Part shown: positions 36,001 through 43,002 of the stretch, in pieces | Position numbering within the stretch: the first letter of the stretch is position 1 | Layout: each line of letters opens with the position of its first letter | Source: JABDMH01 sp965222645 | GTDB lineage: Bacteria; Bacteroidota; Bacteroidia; Chitinophagales; Saprospiraceae | Length of the DNA: 64,000 nucleotides | NCBI GenBank assembly: GCA_965222645.1 | Contig: OZ244968.1 | Span: forward strand, 2,046,001 to 2,110,000 | Direction of reading: 5' to 3' | Notes under the pieces: generated by a model | Seen by the model: only the letters and a program-made list of their open reading frames with translations | Database searches by the model: none | Told to the model about the DNA's origin: nothing | Program-made: the position numbers and the translations under genes

Positions 36001-36250
36001 CAATCTCAAGCTCTTGCTCAGAGTAGCCTGTAAAGCTAAAGACAAGAGTGTTACTTCCGTCTGGGACATCGAGCGAGTAGGTGCCGTCAAAATCGGCGAC
36101 CGTACCAACAGTAGTACCTTTAACCAAAATACTGGCACCAATCAATGGCTCACCAGCATCATTGGTAATTGTACCTGAGACCGTCCTTTGAGCAGAAGTA
36201 AAGCCCACTACAAACAATAGCAGGGAGAGTAGTAAATAGAGCTTTTTCAT
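33032..36250 (-). CDS. SusC/RagA-family TonB-linked outer-membrane protein
   Basis: 1072 aa: signal peptide 1-20 (FVVGFTSAQ); a carboxypeptidase-like domain at 21-100 (VSGTITNDAGEPLIGASILV); the SusC signature plug (KATGVDITQTSGLAGSGTNV, then IIRGYSTITGSNQPLFVVDG) and a long TonB barrel ending in an aromatic (LNATF). It forms the TonB-energised import channel with the downstream SusD. It is first of five same-strand genes. A TAATTTTG box lies 33 bases before its start. Confidence 0.95.
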   Translation of the reverse strand: MKKLYLLLSLLLFVVGFTSAQRTVSGTITNDAGEPLIGASILVKGTTVGTVADFDGTYSLDVPDGSNTLVFSFTGYSEQELEIGTSDVVDVVLEEGIDLGEVVVTGLGIKKEKKALGYGVATIGTKELTARQETDVARMLRGKATGVDITQTSGLAGSGTNVIIRGYSTITGSNQPLFVVDGVPFNTSANTGNQGFNSGSATASSRFLDLDPNNIEEISILKGLSATVLYGEAGRNGVVLVTTKNGSDIDANKKMEISVTQGLFQSEIANLPDYQNTYGNGFNAGFGWFFSNWGAAFDDLRPSSYGSDYKGEKNGQVLITHPYDQGQYADDFPEYAGAEYIYQPYESVENFFEPGLSSNTSVSIQSKLGAVGSVSATYSFLTEEGFTPRKDARNNDARSNYLDKHNFGLGAQTTLTSGLRLRATFNYVATDRETPLTGTGFGGDGNGLFGALLFTPRSVDLMNLPYQSPIDGSNVYYRRGSPIQNPRWTLNNTGQTEQIQRFFGTTELSYDLTDNLTLLYRLGIDRYDQENVRYINRGGARLPDGEMNSFTQINRITDQLANVLYDFQLSPSWSIDGVVGANLRRETRNGVGTFSDIQFVYGLVNHGNFIEHNSFSGRSAENTIGVFGTATLGFKNFLYLNLQARNDWTSTLEKENNSVFYPSASVSFVPTEAFGGLQNNSFLNYLKLRLGYGTSAGYPDPYSTRSVLDTETNEFVTSSGQILNTNAVANFLGNRNLTHELFVEYEGGIEARLLNNRVGIDLSLYQKTSQDLIINLPLDPATGYTVTTVNAAEVENRGVELGLDFTPVSRGNLQWDFTLNYTKNISEVNSIFEGIERVFVAGNPFGGGSPLGNYAIAGEPFGAIYGETFKKDDQGRIFVDGQGGYVQEGFGVIGDPNPEFTANWINNLTIGGFSFGFQWQYIHGGQLYSSTVGAMLARGNTVDSDFDRSVPIILPNGVNSDGTPNDKQVYVGDEAFATFFTDEGAILDGTVLRLRQVSLAYSLPEKILARTPFGRLGITVSGENMWYRAPNIPKGMNFDPEIISTGVGNGRGLDFRTAPTARKYGVTLNATF

Positions 36251-36629
36251 ACTTTTAAGATTTTGTTAAGAATAAATCACCGCAAAATTAAAAAAATCTA
36301 TTTCAGATCTTATTTCTGAATTCAAAAAAAGGTCATGGCAGCGCAAAACACCCTAATGGCGGTACATTTGGCAGATTGAGGTAGAAAATAGTGAGGTAGA
36401 TTTAATATTAAGATTTTCTTAACTCTACGACATTTAAACTCGATCATAGATCATAATGCTGCTTTGATCTTGACATTTTTTTACGCAAACGATTGCGGTG
36501 AAAAGCAGTTCGCCAGACTCGGTTACCTTATTCATGCTTCTCTCCACCATAACCTCGTCTTAACCTACCCATAAGAGATTTTAACATGTGATTTATTGTC
36601 TTTTGTATAAATGACTAAATCAGTAGATT
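36251..36629. other. Divergent intergenic region between susC and the duplicated-domain gene
   Basis: This 379-bp A/T-rich gap holds the susC promoter box on the minus side. At about 36375-36403 there is a GAGGTAGA word repeated twice 18 bp apart (GATTGAGGTAGAAAATAGTG / AGGTAGATTT). No gene or RNA is recognised. A regulator binding site for the susC operon is possible. Confidence 0.4.
36283..36290 (-). promoter_or_regulatory. TAATTTTG -7 box of the susC operon
   Basis: The minus strand reads TTTAATTTTGCGG, a match to the Bacteroidota -7 consensus, 33 bases upstream of the susC ATG. A clear -33 TTTG at the right spacing is not seen. Confidence 0.4.
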
Positions 36630-37289
36630 ATGACAACGTTGATCGCATTTTTGACCAGCTCCATTCTCGCCCTATTCACACCGACTGCAGCCGCAAAGAC
36701 TCACCATCTGGAGGGTGTGTGGGAAAACAATAGAAGTAATTTGTCCATCAGAGTGGAAAGCATCCGGGATGGAATCCGTGTGAAGCGCCTGGATCGCAAC
36801 AGATGGCACAGCTACACCCAGGTCCGTGATGATCAGTATCAAGACCGGGATGGGAATACCTACTTTCTGATCGATCAGAATACATTGGAATGGGAAGACA
36901 GAAAAGGTCAGAAACGAATACGTTTCTACCGTGATAAGGGGGACCGGAGAGACAACTCCTACCGCAGTAGGGACCGGGATTACCACCGCGACAGAGGTCG
37001 TACCCAGCTAGAAAGAAATCACTACTATGGCAGTAGACGTCAGGGATCACGAATAGCGCCACAAACATTGTCGGGCACATGGATCAATCCCACTACAGGT
37101 CAGCGCATCCGGGTAAAGACCAAACGGGGAACAATCAAAGTAAGGGCTCACCGCGGCGGCTGGACTACGTTCTATCCGGCGGATCGAAATACTTTTAGAG
37201 ACAGGCAAGGCAATAAATACGATGTCTACCGGGGAGAAATGGTCTACACAAGTAGAAACCGCGATTTTGTTATGAGATTTATCCGGTAA
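36630..37289 (+). CDS. Secreted basic protein with two copies of a small beta domain
   Basis: 219 aa with a signal peptide ending near TAAAK (residue 24). Residues about 28-100 and 146-219 are two copies of one pattern: L-x-G-x-W-x-N, then IRV-x3-R-x-GI-RVK, a W-x3-Y region, DRxGNxY and a closing RFxR. The first copy starts LEGVWENNRSNLSIRVESIR; the second starts LSGTWINPTTGQRIRVKTKR. Between them lies an Arg/Asp-rich linker (RSRDRDYHRDRGRTQ). I recognise no named family. Positive charge suggests binding to an acidic surface polymer or cell-envelope component. It is convergent with the DegS-like gene across a GC-rich palindrome. Confidence 0.65.
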   Translation: MTTLIAFLTSSILALFTPTAAAKTHHLEGVWENNRSNLSIRVESIRDGIRVKRLDRNRWHSYTQVRDDQYQDRDGNTYFLIDQNTLEWEDRKGQKRIRFYRDKGDRRDNSYRSRDRDYHRDRGRTQLERNHYYGSRRQGSRIAPQTLSGTWINPTTGQRIRVKTKRGTIKVRAHRGGWTTFYPADRNTFRDRQGNKYDVYRGEMVYTSRNRDFVMRFIR

Positions 37290-37303
37290 CCAGTGAAAGG
37301 TAG

Positions 37304-37342
37304 CCGGTCACCGGTCGCCGGTGACCGGCGACCGGTGACCGG
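37304..37342. terminator. GC-rich palindrome between convergent genes (bidirectional terminator or REP-like)
   Basis: 39 bp of iterated CCGGT(C/G)ACCGG form an almost perfect palindrome, with only the central GTGAC/GTCAC base breaking symmetry. It begins 14 bp after the duplicated-domain gene and ends one base before the stop codon of the convergent protease gene. It could fold in both transcripts. It lacks a U-run, so a REP-like repeat is equally possible. Confidence 0.55.
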
Positions 37343-37343
37343 T

Positions 37344-38501
37344 TTATCTTGCCGGATCCAACCTCAGCTTAAGCAATTCCGTTTTCTTGCCGCGCTTGAC
37401 CCGGATGTCTATTTCCTCACCCGCTCTAAACTCTTCCAGCGCAAGCTGTAAATCGGCATTGGTCTTCACCTCCTGATCTCCCACACCTACTATGATATCT
37501 CCGACAATGATCTCTCCCCGGTTTGTGCGTCGAGTGGGCTGAATCCCGGCCCTTTCAGCCGCGCTTCCCGCCACTACTTCATAGACAACCGCTCCCTGGA
37601 TACCCGCTCTGCTCACTGTATTCTGGGTAAATAAACTTACGCCGATGGTCGGTCGCCGTATCTTGCCATAGCGAATGAGATCGGGCACAATCCAACTCAC
37701 CTGATCGACAGGAATCGAAAATCCGATACCGGCATAGGCTCCTGAAGGGCTGAAAATTGCCGTATTGACTCCTATGAGCTTTCCCTGCGAGTCGAGTAGC
37801 GGACCACCGGAATTCCCGGGATTTATTGCTGCATCGGTCTGGATTACATCTCTAATCGGTGAGCCGGTTTTAGACTTGATTTCCCGGCCCAATGCACTGA
37901 TTATCCCCGTCGTCAGGGTTTGATCCAGACCAAAGGGATTTCCAATCGCATACACAGACTGACCGACTAAGAGATCTTCAGAAATACCTACAGGAATAGG
38001 TACTAACGTACGCTTAGGGGCCTGGATCTTTAAAATGGCGAGATCTTTCTCCGGAGCATATCCCACCAAATCGGCATCCCAGGTACTCTGATCTGAAAGC
38101 GTGACTGTGGCTTTATCGGCGTCTTCGATCACGTGGAAGTTGGTCACAATATGACCTTCCTTATCCCACACAAAACCAGATCCACTGCCTCTCGGAATTT
38201 CGGTAATATCTCGTGTCCAGTAGTCCTGTCGAAAGGTTGCCGTATTGATAAAAGCCACCGATGGAGCAGCCGCCTCAAATAGTGAAATCGTTGCAGACTC
38301 CTCGTCATTTAGCTTACGAGGTATTGCATCACCGTGTACCGGATCATCCTTAAAAGCGACATTGGTGACAGGGGTGATATCAGGTTCCGCATTAATGTCA
38401 GGGCTTCGTTCCCTGTCGATCAAGCTACTGGTCCCAATCATATATCCGAATCCGAAAAAGGCGATCCACACGATCACCCTGGTCCATGGTCGTAAATTCA
38501 T
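37344..38501 (-). CDS. DegS-like S1C serine protease with one PDZ domain
   Basis: 385 aa: an N-terminal membrane anchor (VIVWIAFFGFGYMIGTS) and no cleavable signal. The trypsin-like domain has catalytic His123 (NFHVIEDA), Asp153 (EKDLAILKI) and Ser231 (INPGNSGGP). A single C-terminal PDZ follows at about 275-380 (VVAGSAAERAGIQPTRRTNR, GDIIVGVGDQ). One PDZ plus an anchor matches DegS-type rather than DegP-type proteins. It probably acts in the periplasm in envelope stress sensing or protein quality control. A two-PDZ relative is encoded at 55763-57298. Confidence 0.92.
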   Translation of the reverse strand: MNLRPWTRVIVWIAFFGFGYMIGTSSLIDRERSPDINAEPDITPVTNVAFKDDPVHGDAIPRKLNDEESATISLFEAAAPSVAFINTATFRQDYWTRDITEIPRGSGSGFVWDKEGHIVTNFHVIEDADKATVTLSDQSTWDADLVGYAPEKDLAILKIQAPKRTLVPIPVGISEDLLVGQSVYAIGNPFGLDQTLTTGIISALGREIKSKTGSPIRDVIQTDAAINPGNSGGPLLDSQGKLIGVNTAIFSPSGAYAGIGFSIPVDQVSWIVPDLIRYGKIRRPTIGVSLFTQNTVSRAGIQGAVVYEVVAGSAAERAGIQPTRRTNRGEIIVGDIIVGVGDQEVKTNADLQLALEEFRAGEEIDIRVKRGKKTELLKLRLDPAR

Positions 38502-38703
38502 AGTCTTATCATTTCTAATTCAACATTCATAACCAAAATTAAGACTTGATAAGTATATCGTCAAAATCTCATTTGGAGCTGCAGATCACAGGTGATTTGC
38601 AGAAAGCGGTATGTAACGTTTAGACGACAACAGGCCGATATTCAACACTCCATTACCCTCAGGGAAAAATGCTATTTTCGGTTTTTCAATAAACCTACCA
38701 GGA

Positions 38704-40260
38704 ATGAAGCTCTTCAAATGTCTCTGTCTCGTTTTGCTATCTACCTTACTTTTTGCCCAAGAGAATGTCGACGACGATATAAATACGATCATCCGAAAAC
38801 ACGGATTGAACCAAAGTGAAGTTATGGAAATCGCAGGCTGGCTTACTGATGTGTACGGACCAAGACTCACTGGATCTCCAATGCTCGATAAAGCCACAGA
38901 TTGGGCGATAAAAGCACTCGGAGATTGGGGTATGACTAACGTAAGCAAGGTGGAATGGGGTCCCTTCGGTCGGGGCTGGGAACTCGAACATTTTGAGATG
39001 CACTGTACAGCGCCGTCCTATTTCCCTGTGCTGGCCTATCCCAAGGCCTGGAGTGGATCTTCTGGTGGTACCATCACCGGAGAGGTAATCTATCTCAACG
39101 CGGCGTCGGAAGAAGAACTCAAAAAATATAAAGGCAAGCTAAAGGGCAAATTTGTCTTGCTCGATAGTATCAGAGAAGTAGAGGAGTGGTTTGATCCTCC
39201 AACCCGTCGATATGAGGACGATGCACTCCTCAGAATGGCCAACAGAAATAGACCGACCCCCAGAAGAGGTAGAGGTTACAGGAGAAGTGGGGCCAACTTT
39301 AGCTCAGTACTTTGGACTCTCATGCAGGAAGAACAACCAGCTGCCGTAATAGATCGCAGTTATAAGGGAGATCTGGGTACAGTATTTGTATCCGGTGCGC
39401 GTGTCGCTGAGGGTCGTGCACACAACAGTGAGATCAACGTAGTGCCTCAGGTGACCATGAGTATTGAGCACTACAACCGGATATTCAGAATGATGAAAAG
39501 GAACATTCCCGTCACCCTATCATTTGATTTGAAATCGAAGTATACCAATGAGGACAAAATGGAGCACAATGTCATTGCCGAAATCCCAGGGACAGATTTG
39601 GCAGAAGAGTTAGTCATATTTGGGGCACATCTTGACTCCTGGCATACCGGTACTGGTGCAACAGACAATGCTGCCGGATCAGCCGTGATGATGGAAGCTG
39701 CAAGAATTTTACTTAAAACAATCGAGGAGAGCGGAGAGAAACCACGACGTACCATGAGACTGGCGTTGTGGACGGGAGAAGAACAGGGGCTTTATGGTTC
39801 CCGCGCCTATATACGGCAGAATTTTGCTCAAACCGATCAGTATGGTAATCTCCAGGAAGTACTACCGGGACAAGAAAATGTCAGTGCCTATTACAATCTA
39901 GATAATGGGACAGGTAAAATCCGGGGTATTCACTTGCAAGGTAATAGCGAAGCCTGGCCCATTTTCAGAGACTTTCTCGATCCATTTGAGGATTTAGGTG
40001 CCACAACCATTACTTTGGGTAATACGGGAGGAACAGATCACCTGGCTTTTGACGCAGTGGGAATACCCGGATTTCAATTTATTCAGGATCCAATTTCCTA
40101 CAGTACGCGCACGCATCACAGCAATATGGACAATTGGGATCATCTCCTCGAGGATGATCTTAAACAAGCTGCAACCATCATCGCCTCATTTGTGTGGCAC
40201 ACCGCTCAACGCGATGGAAAACTGCCGCGTAAAACGATGGACGATAAACCAAAACAATGA
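38704..40260 (+). CDS. Secreted M28-family metallopeptidase (with PA insert)
   Basis: 518 aa with a signal peptide ending LLFAQ. The protease-associated insert spans about 110-245. The M28 zinc site is complete: GAHLDSW (His), GATDNAAGSAVM (bridging Asp), WTGEEQGLYGS (Glu-Glu), YYNLDNGTG (Asp) and TRTHHSNMD (His). It is an aminopeptidase or carboxypeptidase by family, probably digesting imported or external peptides. A basic linker (RPTPRRGRGYRR) is an unusual local feature. It is followed 83 bp downstream by the PQQ-type dehydrogenase gene. Confidence 0.9.
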   Translation: MKLFKCLCLVLLSTLLFAQENVDDDINTIIRKHGLNQSEVMEIAGWLTDVYGPRLTGSPMLDKATDWAIKALGDWGMTNVSKVEWGPFGRGWELEHFEMHCTAPSYFPVLAYPKAWSGSSGGTITGEVIYLNAASEEELKKYKGKLKGKFVLLDSIREVEEWFDPPTRRYEDDALLRMANRNRPTPRRGRGYRRSGANFSSVLWTLMQEEQPAAVIDRSYKGDLGTVFVSGARVAEGRAHNSEINVVPQVTMSIEHYNRIFRMMKRNIPVTLSFDLKSKYTNEDKMEHNVIAEIPGTDLAEELVIFGAHLDSWHTGTGATDNAAGSAVMMEAARILLKTIEESGEKPRRTMRLALWTGEEQGLYGSRAYIRQNFAQTDQYGNLQEVLPGQENVSAYYNLDNGTGKIRGIHLQGNSEAWPIFRDFLDPFEDLGATTITLGNTGGTDHLAFDAVGIPGFQFIQDPISYSTRTHHSNMDNWDHLLEDDLKQAATIIASFVWHTAQRDGKLPRKTMDDKPKQ

Positions 40261-40343
40261 TTTTGCGATTTTATCCCTGTTGTGGATAAAGAAAATCACT
40301 ACAGGTGAAAATTGTAGTATTTAAATGGACTTGTTGATCTATT

Positions 40344-41663
40344 ATGATAAACTTTATTAAGATGAATATTCGCCTTCCGCTTTTAATTACGTCAATCCTC
40401 ATTGCCCTTTTCCTAACCAATGGTTGTGAGACACCGGAGGAAAAGATCGAACGACCTAACTGGGCAGTCGCTTCCAATGATGACGGCCTTACACTCCCTG
40501 ACCACTTTGATGCTGTCGTTGTTGTAGACACATTGGGCAGGGGGAGACACCTCACTGTGAGGGAAAATGGAGATATTTATGTACACCTGGGCAATCGCAC
40601 GGACGACAATCACTCCATCGTGGCATTGCGAGACACCACGAATGACGGAAAAGCAGACGTCGTTGCAACGTTTGCCGATTTTCCGGGCACCGGCATCAGG
40701 ATTCATAAGAATCACCTTTATTTTGCCACTAAGGGTCGAATCTATCGCACCGCACTGAGTACAGATCTGGTCCCTTCAATGCAATTAGACACCATCGCAT
40801 TACTGGAAGGAAGTGAGGGTGGACACTCTGAAAAGACATTCACTTTTGATGATTCGGGAAATCTATTTGTCAATGTTGGTTCGCTTTCAAATGCATGCCA
40901 GGAAGAAATGCGAAGTAAGGGCTCCAAAGGGATAGACCCCTGTGTGGAGCTAGAAAAAAGAGCGGGTATCTGGAAGTTTAATGATTCGGAAACGATGCAA
41001 AGGCAGACCCTTGATATGAGATATGCCACGGGAATTCGCAATGCGGTAGCTATCACCTGGGACGCGGCTTCACGGAGCGTTTATGCAGTGCAGCACGGTC
41101 GGGATGACTTGCATAGATTTTGGGAAGATCTGTATACCGAAGAGCAAAATGTAGAACTTCCATCAGAAGAATTTTTCCAGGTATCAGAGGGCGATGATTT
41201 CGGATGGCCCTATTGCTACTACGATCACATCCGTGAGTCAAAATTTCTAAATCCGGAATATGGCGGTGATGGAGAAAAAATCTCCGACCGCTGTGAAAAT
41301 GCAAAAACTCCGGTACTGGGCTTTCCGGGTCACTGGGGACCAAACGATATTTTATTTTATCAGGGTGATCAGTTTCCGGCCAGGTACAAACACGGTGCCT
41401 TTATCGCTTTTCATGGATCGTGGAATCGACTTGGTCACAATCAAGACGGCTTTAACGTCATATTTGTTCCGATGAAAGATGGTGAGGCAACAGGCGATTA
41501 CGAAATTTTTGCCGATGGCTTTATCGGGGCGGATGCAATCCAGGCACCTGGAGATGCGAAGTACCGACCCTGTGGTCTTTCCGAAGGACCGGACGGCTCG
41601 CTTTATATTGTAGATTCTATGAAGGGTCGTGTCTGGAGAATCGTTTATAATCCGCCAGCATAA
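40344..41663 (+). CDS. PQQ-dependent sugar dehydrogenase-like lipoprotein
   Basis: 439 aa; lipobox LFLTNGC (Cys at about 28). A six-bladed propeller of the soluble glucose/sorbosone dehydrogenase family is supported by HLTVRENGDIYVHL, GNLFVNVGSLSNACQEEMRS, YATGIRNAVAITWD, VQHGRDDLHRFW, FGWPYCYYD and GLSEGPDGSLYIVDS. The RxGxRN-like core and the aspartate-rich loops fit PQQ/Ca binding. It probably oxidises a sugar or aldose at the outer face of the periplasm. An ATG six codons downstream (MNIRLPLL) is an alternative start. Confidence 0.85.
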   Translation: MINFIKMNIRLPLLITSILIALFLTNGCETPEEKIERPNWAVASNDDGLTLPDHFDAVVVVDTLGRGRHLTVRENGDIYVHLGNRTDDNHSIVALRDTTNDGKADVVATFADFPGTGIRIHKNHLYFATKGRIYRTALSTDLVPSMQLDTIALLEGSEGGHSEKTFTFDDSGNLFVNVGSLSNACQEEMRSKGSKGIDPCVELEKRAGIWKFNDSETMQRQTLDMRYATGIRNAVAITWDAASRSVYAVQHGRDDLHRFWEDLYTEEQNVELPSEEFFQVSEGDDFGWPYCYYDHIRESKFLNPEYGGDGEKISDRCENAKTPVLGFPGHWGPNDILFYQGDQFPARYKHGAFIAFHGSWNRLGHNQDGFNVIFVPMKDGEATGDYEIFADGFIGADAIQAPGDAKYRPCGLSEGPDGSLYIVDSMKGRVWRIVYNPPA

Positions 41664-41712
41664 AAAGATATCTTTCTGGCATTTCCAATAGACACAACAT
41701 ACATCTCAGTTT

Positions 41713-41782
41713 CATATTTTATGAAACACATTTTGTGAAACATATTTTGTGAAACACATTATATGAAACATATTTTGTGAAA
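41713..41782. repeat. Five tandem 14-bp repeats upstream of the ATPase gene
   Basis: Five head-to-tail copies of CAYATTWTRTGAAA follow each other exactly: CATATTTTATGAAA, CACATTTTGTGAAA, CATATTTTGTGAAA, CACATTATATGAAA, CATATTTTGTGAAA. With the preceding TT the first unit reads TTTCATATTTTATGAAA, an inverted repeat, so each junction can present a dyad TTTCA-n-TGAAA. The array ends 16 bp before the ATPase start. Confidence 0.85.
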
Positions 41783-41798
41783 TAGCGTTTAAAATGAA

Positions 41799-42947
41799 AT
41801 GCGAGGAAACAATCCGTTTAAAATCTATCAATACGCAGGTCCGGATCTCTTCTGTGATAGAGAAAGAGAACTTTCTGTTTTATTGGAGAGTTATCACAAT
41901 CAGCGCCATTTACTACTCATCTCCATGCGCCGGCTCGGTAAGACAGGTTTGATCCACCACTTCCAGCACTTCGTATCCAAAAAAGCAAAGACGATTACAG
42001 TCTACCTAGACATACAAAATACAGCAAGTGACAAGGATCTGGTTACTAAATTGATTTCCAGTACTGTCTTTGCAATCGAAAAAACCAAGAAAGGTATTAT
42101 CAGGCGCATCGGAACATTTTTTGCCAATATCAAGCCCACCATCACCTTTGATCCCATCACCCAAATGCCTGTACTAGAAATACAAATCGAAAACAGGCAA
42201 CAGGTACAGACCTCGCTGGACATCCTACTAAAAATGATCGGCGAAATGAATAAAAACTTTCAGATATCGATCGACGAGTTTCAACAAATTGCCAACTATC
42301 CGGGTGGCACCATCGTTGATGCAACCATCAGAGGCCTTCTGCATAAAATACCAAACGTCCATTTTTTGTTTTCTGGCAGCCAGCGACATTTACTCATGCA
42401 GTTGTTTACAAATCCTAAAAGTCCATTCTTTAGTTCGATAGACCAATTGCCCCTACAACCCCTGGATCCGCAGGTCTACAGCGACTTTATAAAAAAACTA
42501 TTTAAAGAAGGTAAGCAAACCATAGATGATCAAAATATAGCATCTATCATGTCATGGACCCGGGGTCACACCTATCACACTCAATACTTTTGCAACCGTC
42601 TTTTTGCCAAGCGGCACACTACAATTACCCCGTTCCATGTCGAGGAAACAAAAAGGGAAATACTATATACCTTTGAACAAAATTATCTTCAAATAAAAAA
42701 CATCACCAGTAAATCGCAATGGAAATTACTTCAGGCAGTTTCTCACCGCGAACCAGTGGTCAATTTCACCAGTCGCGATTTTCTCGCCCATGCAAATATG
42801 GCCCAATCTACCGTACATCAGGCCCTAAATGCTCTTTTACGGAAAGAAGTCCTGTACGAGCAGCGATCCACGTCGGGAAATCAAGTAATTATTTATGATC
42901 CCTTTTTTACACAATGGCTAAAAACTACATCGAGATATTCCTACTGA
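41799..42947 (+). CDS. Archaeal-type P-loop ATPase with C-terminal winged helix (STAND-like)
   Basis: 382 aa. The N-terminus NPFKIYQYAGPDLFCDRERE is the typical entry of the archaeal ATPase/MNS group. Walker A is at 42-49 (SMRRLGKT; the first Gly is Ser). Walker B-like ISIDEFQQ has Asp159-Glu160, and a sensor-1-like FLFSGSQRHLL follows. The C-terminal third resembles a winged helix (NMAQSTVHQALNALLRKEVL). Proteins of this kind are common, patchily distributed and often mobile or linked to defence or toxin functions; the role here is unknown. It stands alone between metabolic genes and is fronted by the 14-bp tandem array. Base composition looks more A-rich than its neighbours. Confidence 0.8.
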   Translation: MRGNNPFKIYQYAGPDLFCDRERELSVLLESYHNQRHLLLISMRRLGKTGLIHHFQHFVSKKAKTITVYLDIQNTASDKDLVTKLISSTVFAIEKTKKGIIRRIGTFFANIKPTITFDPITQMPVLEIQIENRQQVQTSLDILLKMIGEMNKNFQISIDEFQQIANYPGGTIVDATIRGLLHKIPNVHFLFSGSQRHLLMQLFTNPKSPFFSSIDQLPLQPLDPQVYSDFIKKLFKEGKQTIDDQNIASIMSWTRGHTYHTQYFCNRLFAKRHTTITPFHVEETKREILYTFEQNYLQIKNITSKSQWKLLQAVSHREPVVNFTSRDFLAHANMAQSTVHQALNALLRKEVLYEQRSTSGNQVIIYDPFFTQWLKTTSRYSY

Positions 42948-43002
42948 AAATGTCATTCTATCGTTGACCTAAGATTTCTTAAATAAAAAAATCATTACTC
43001 CT

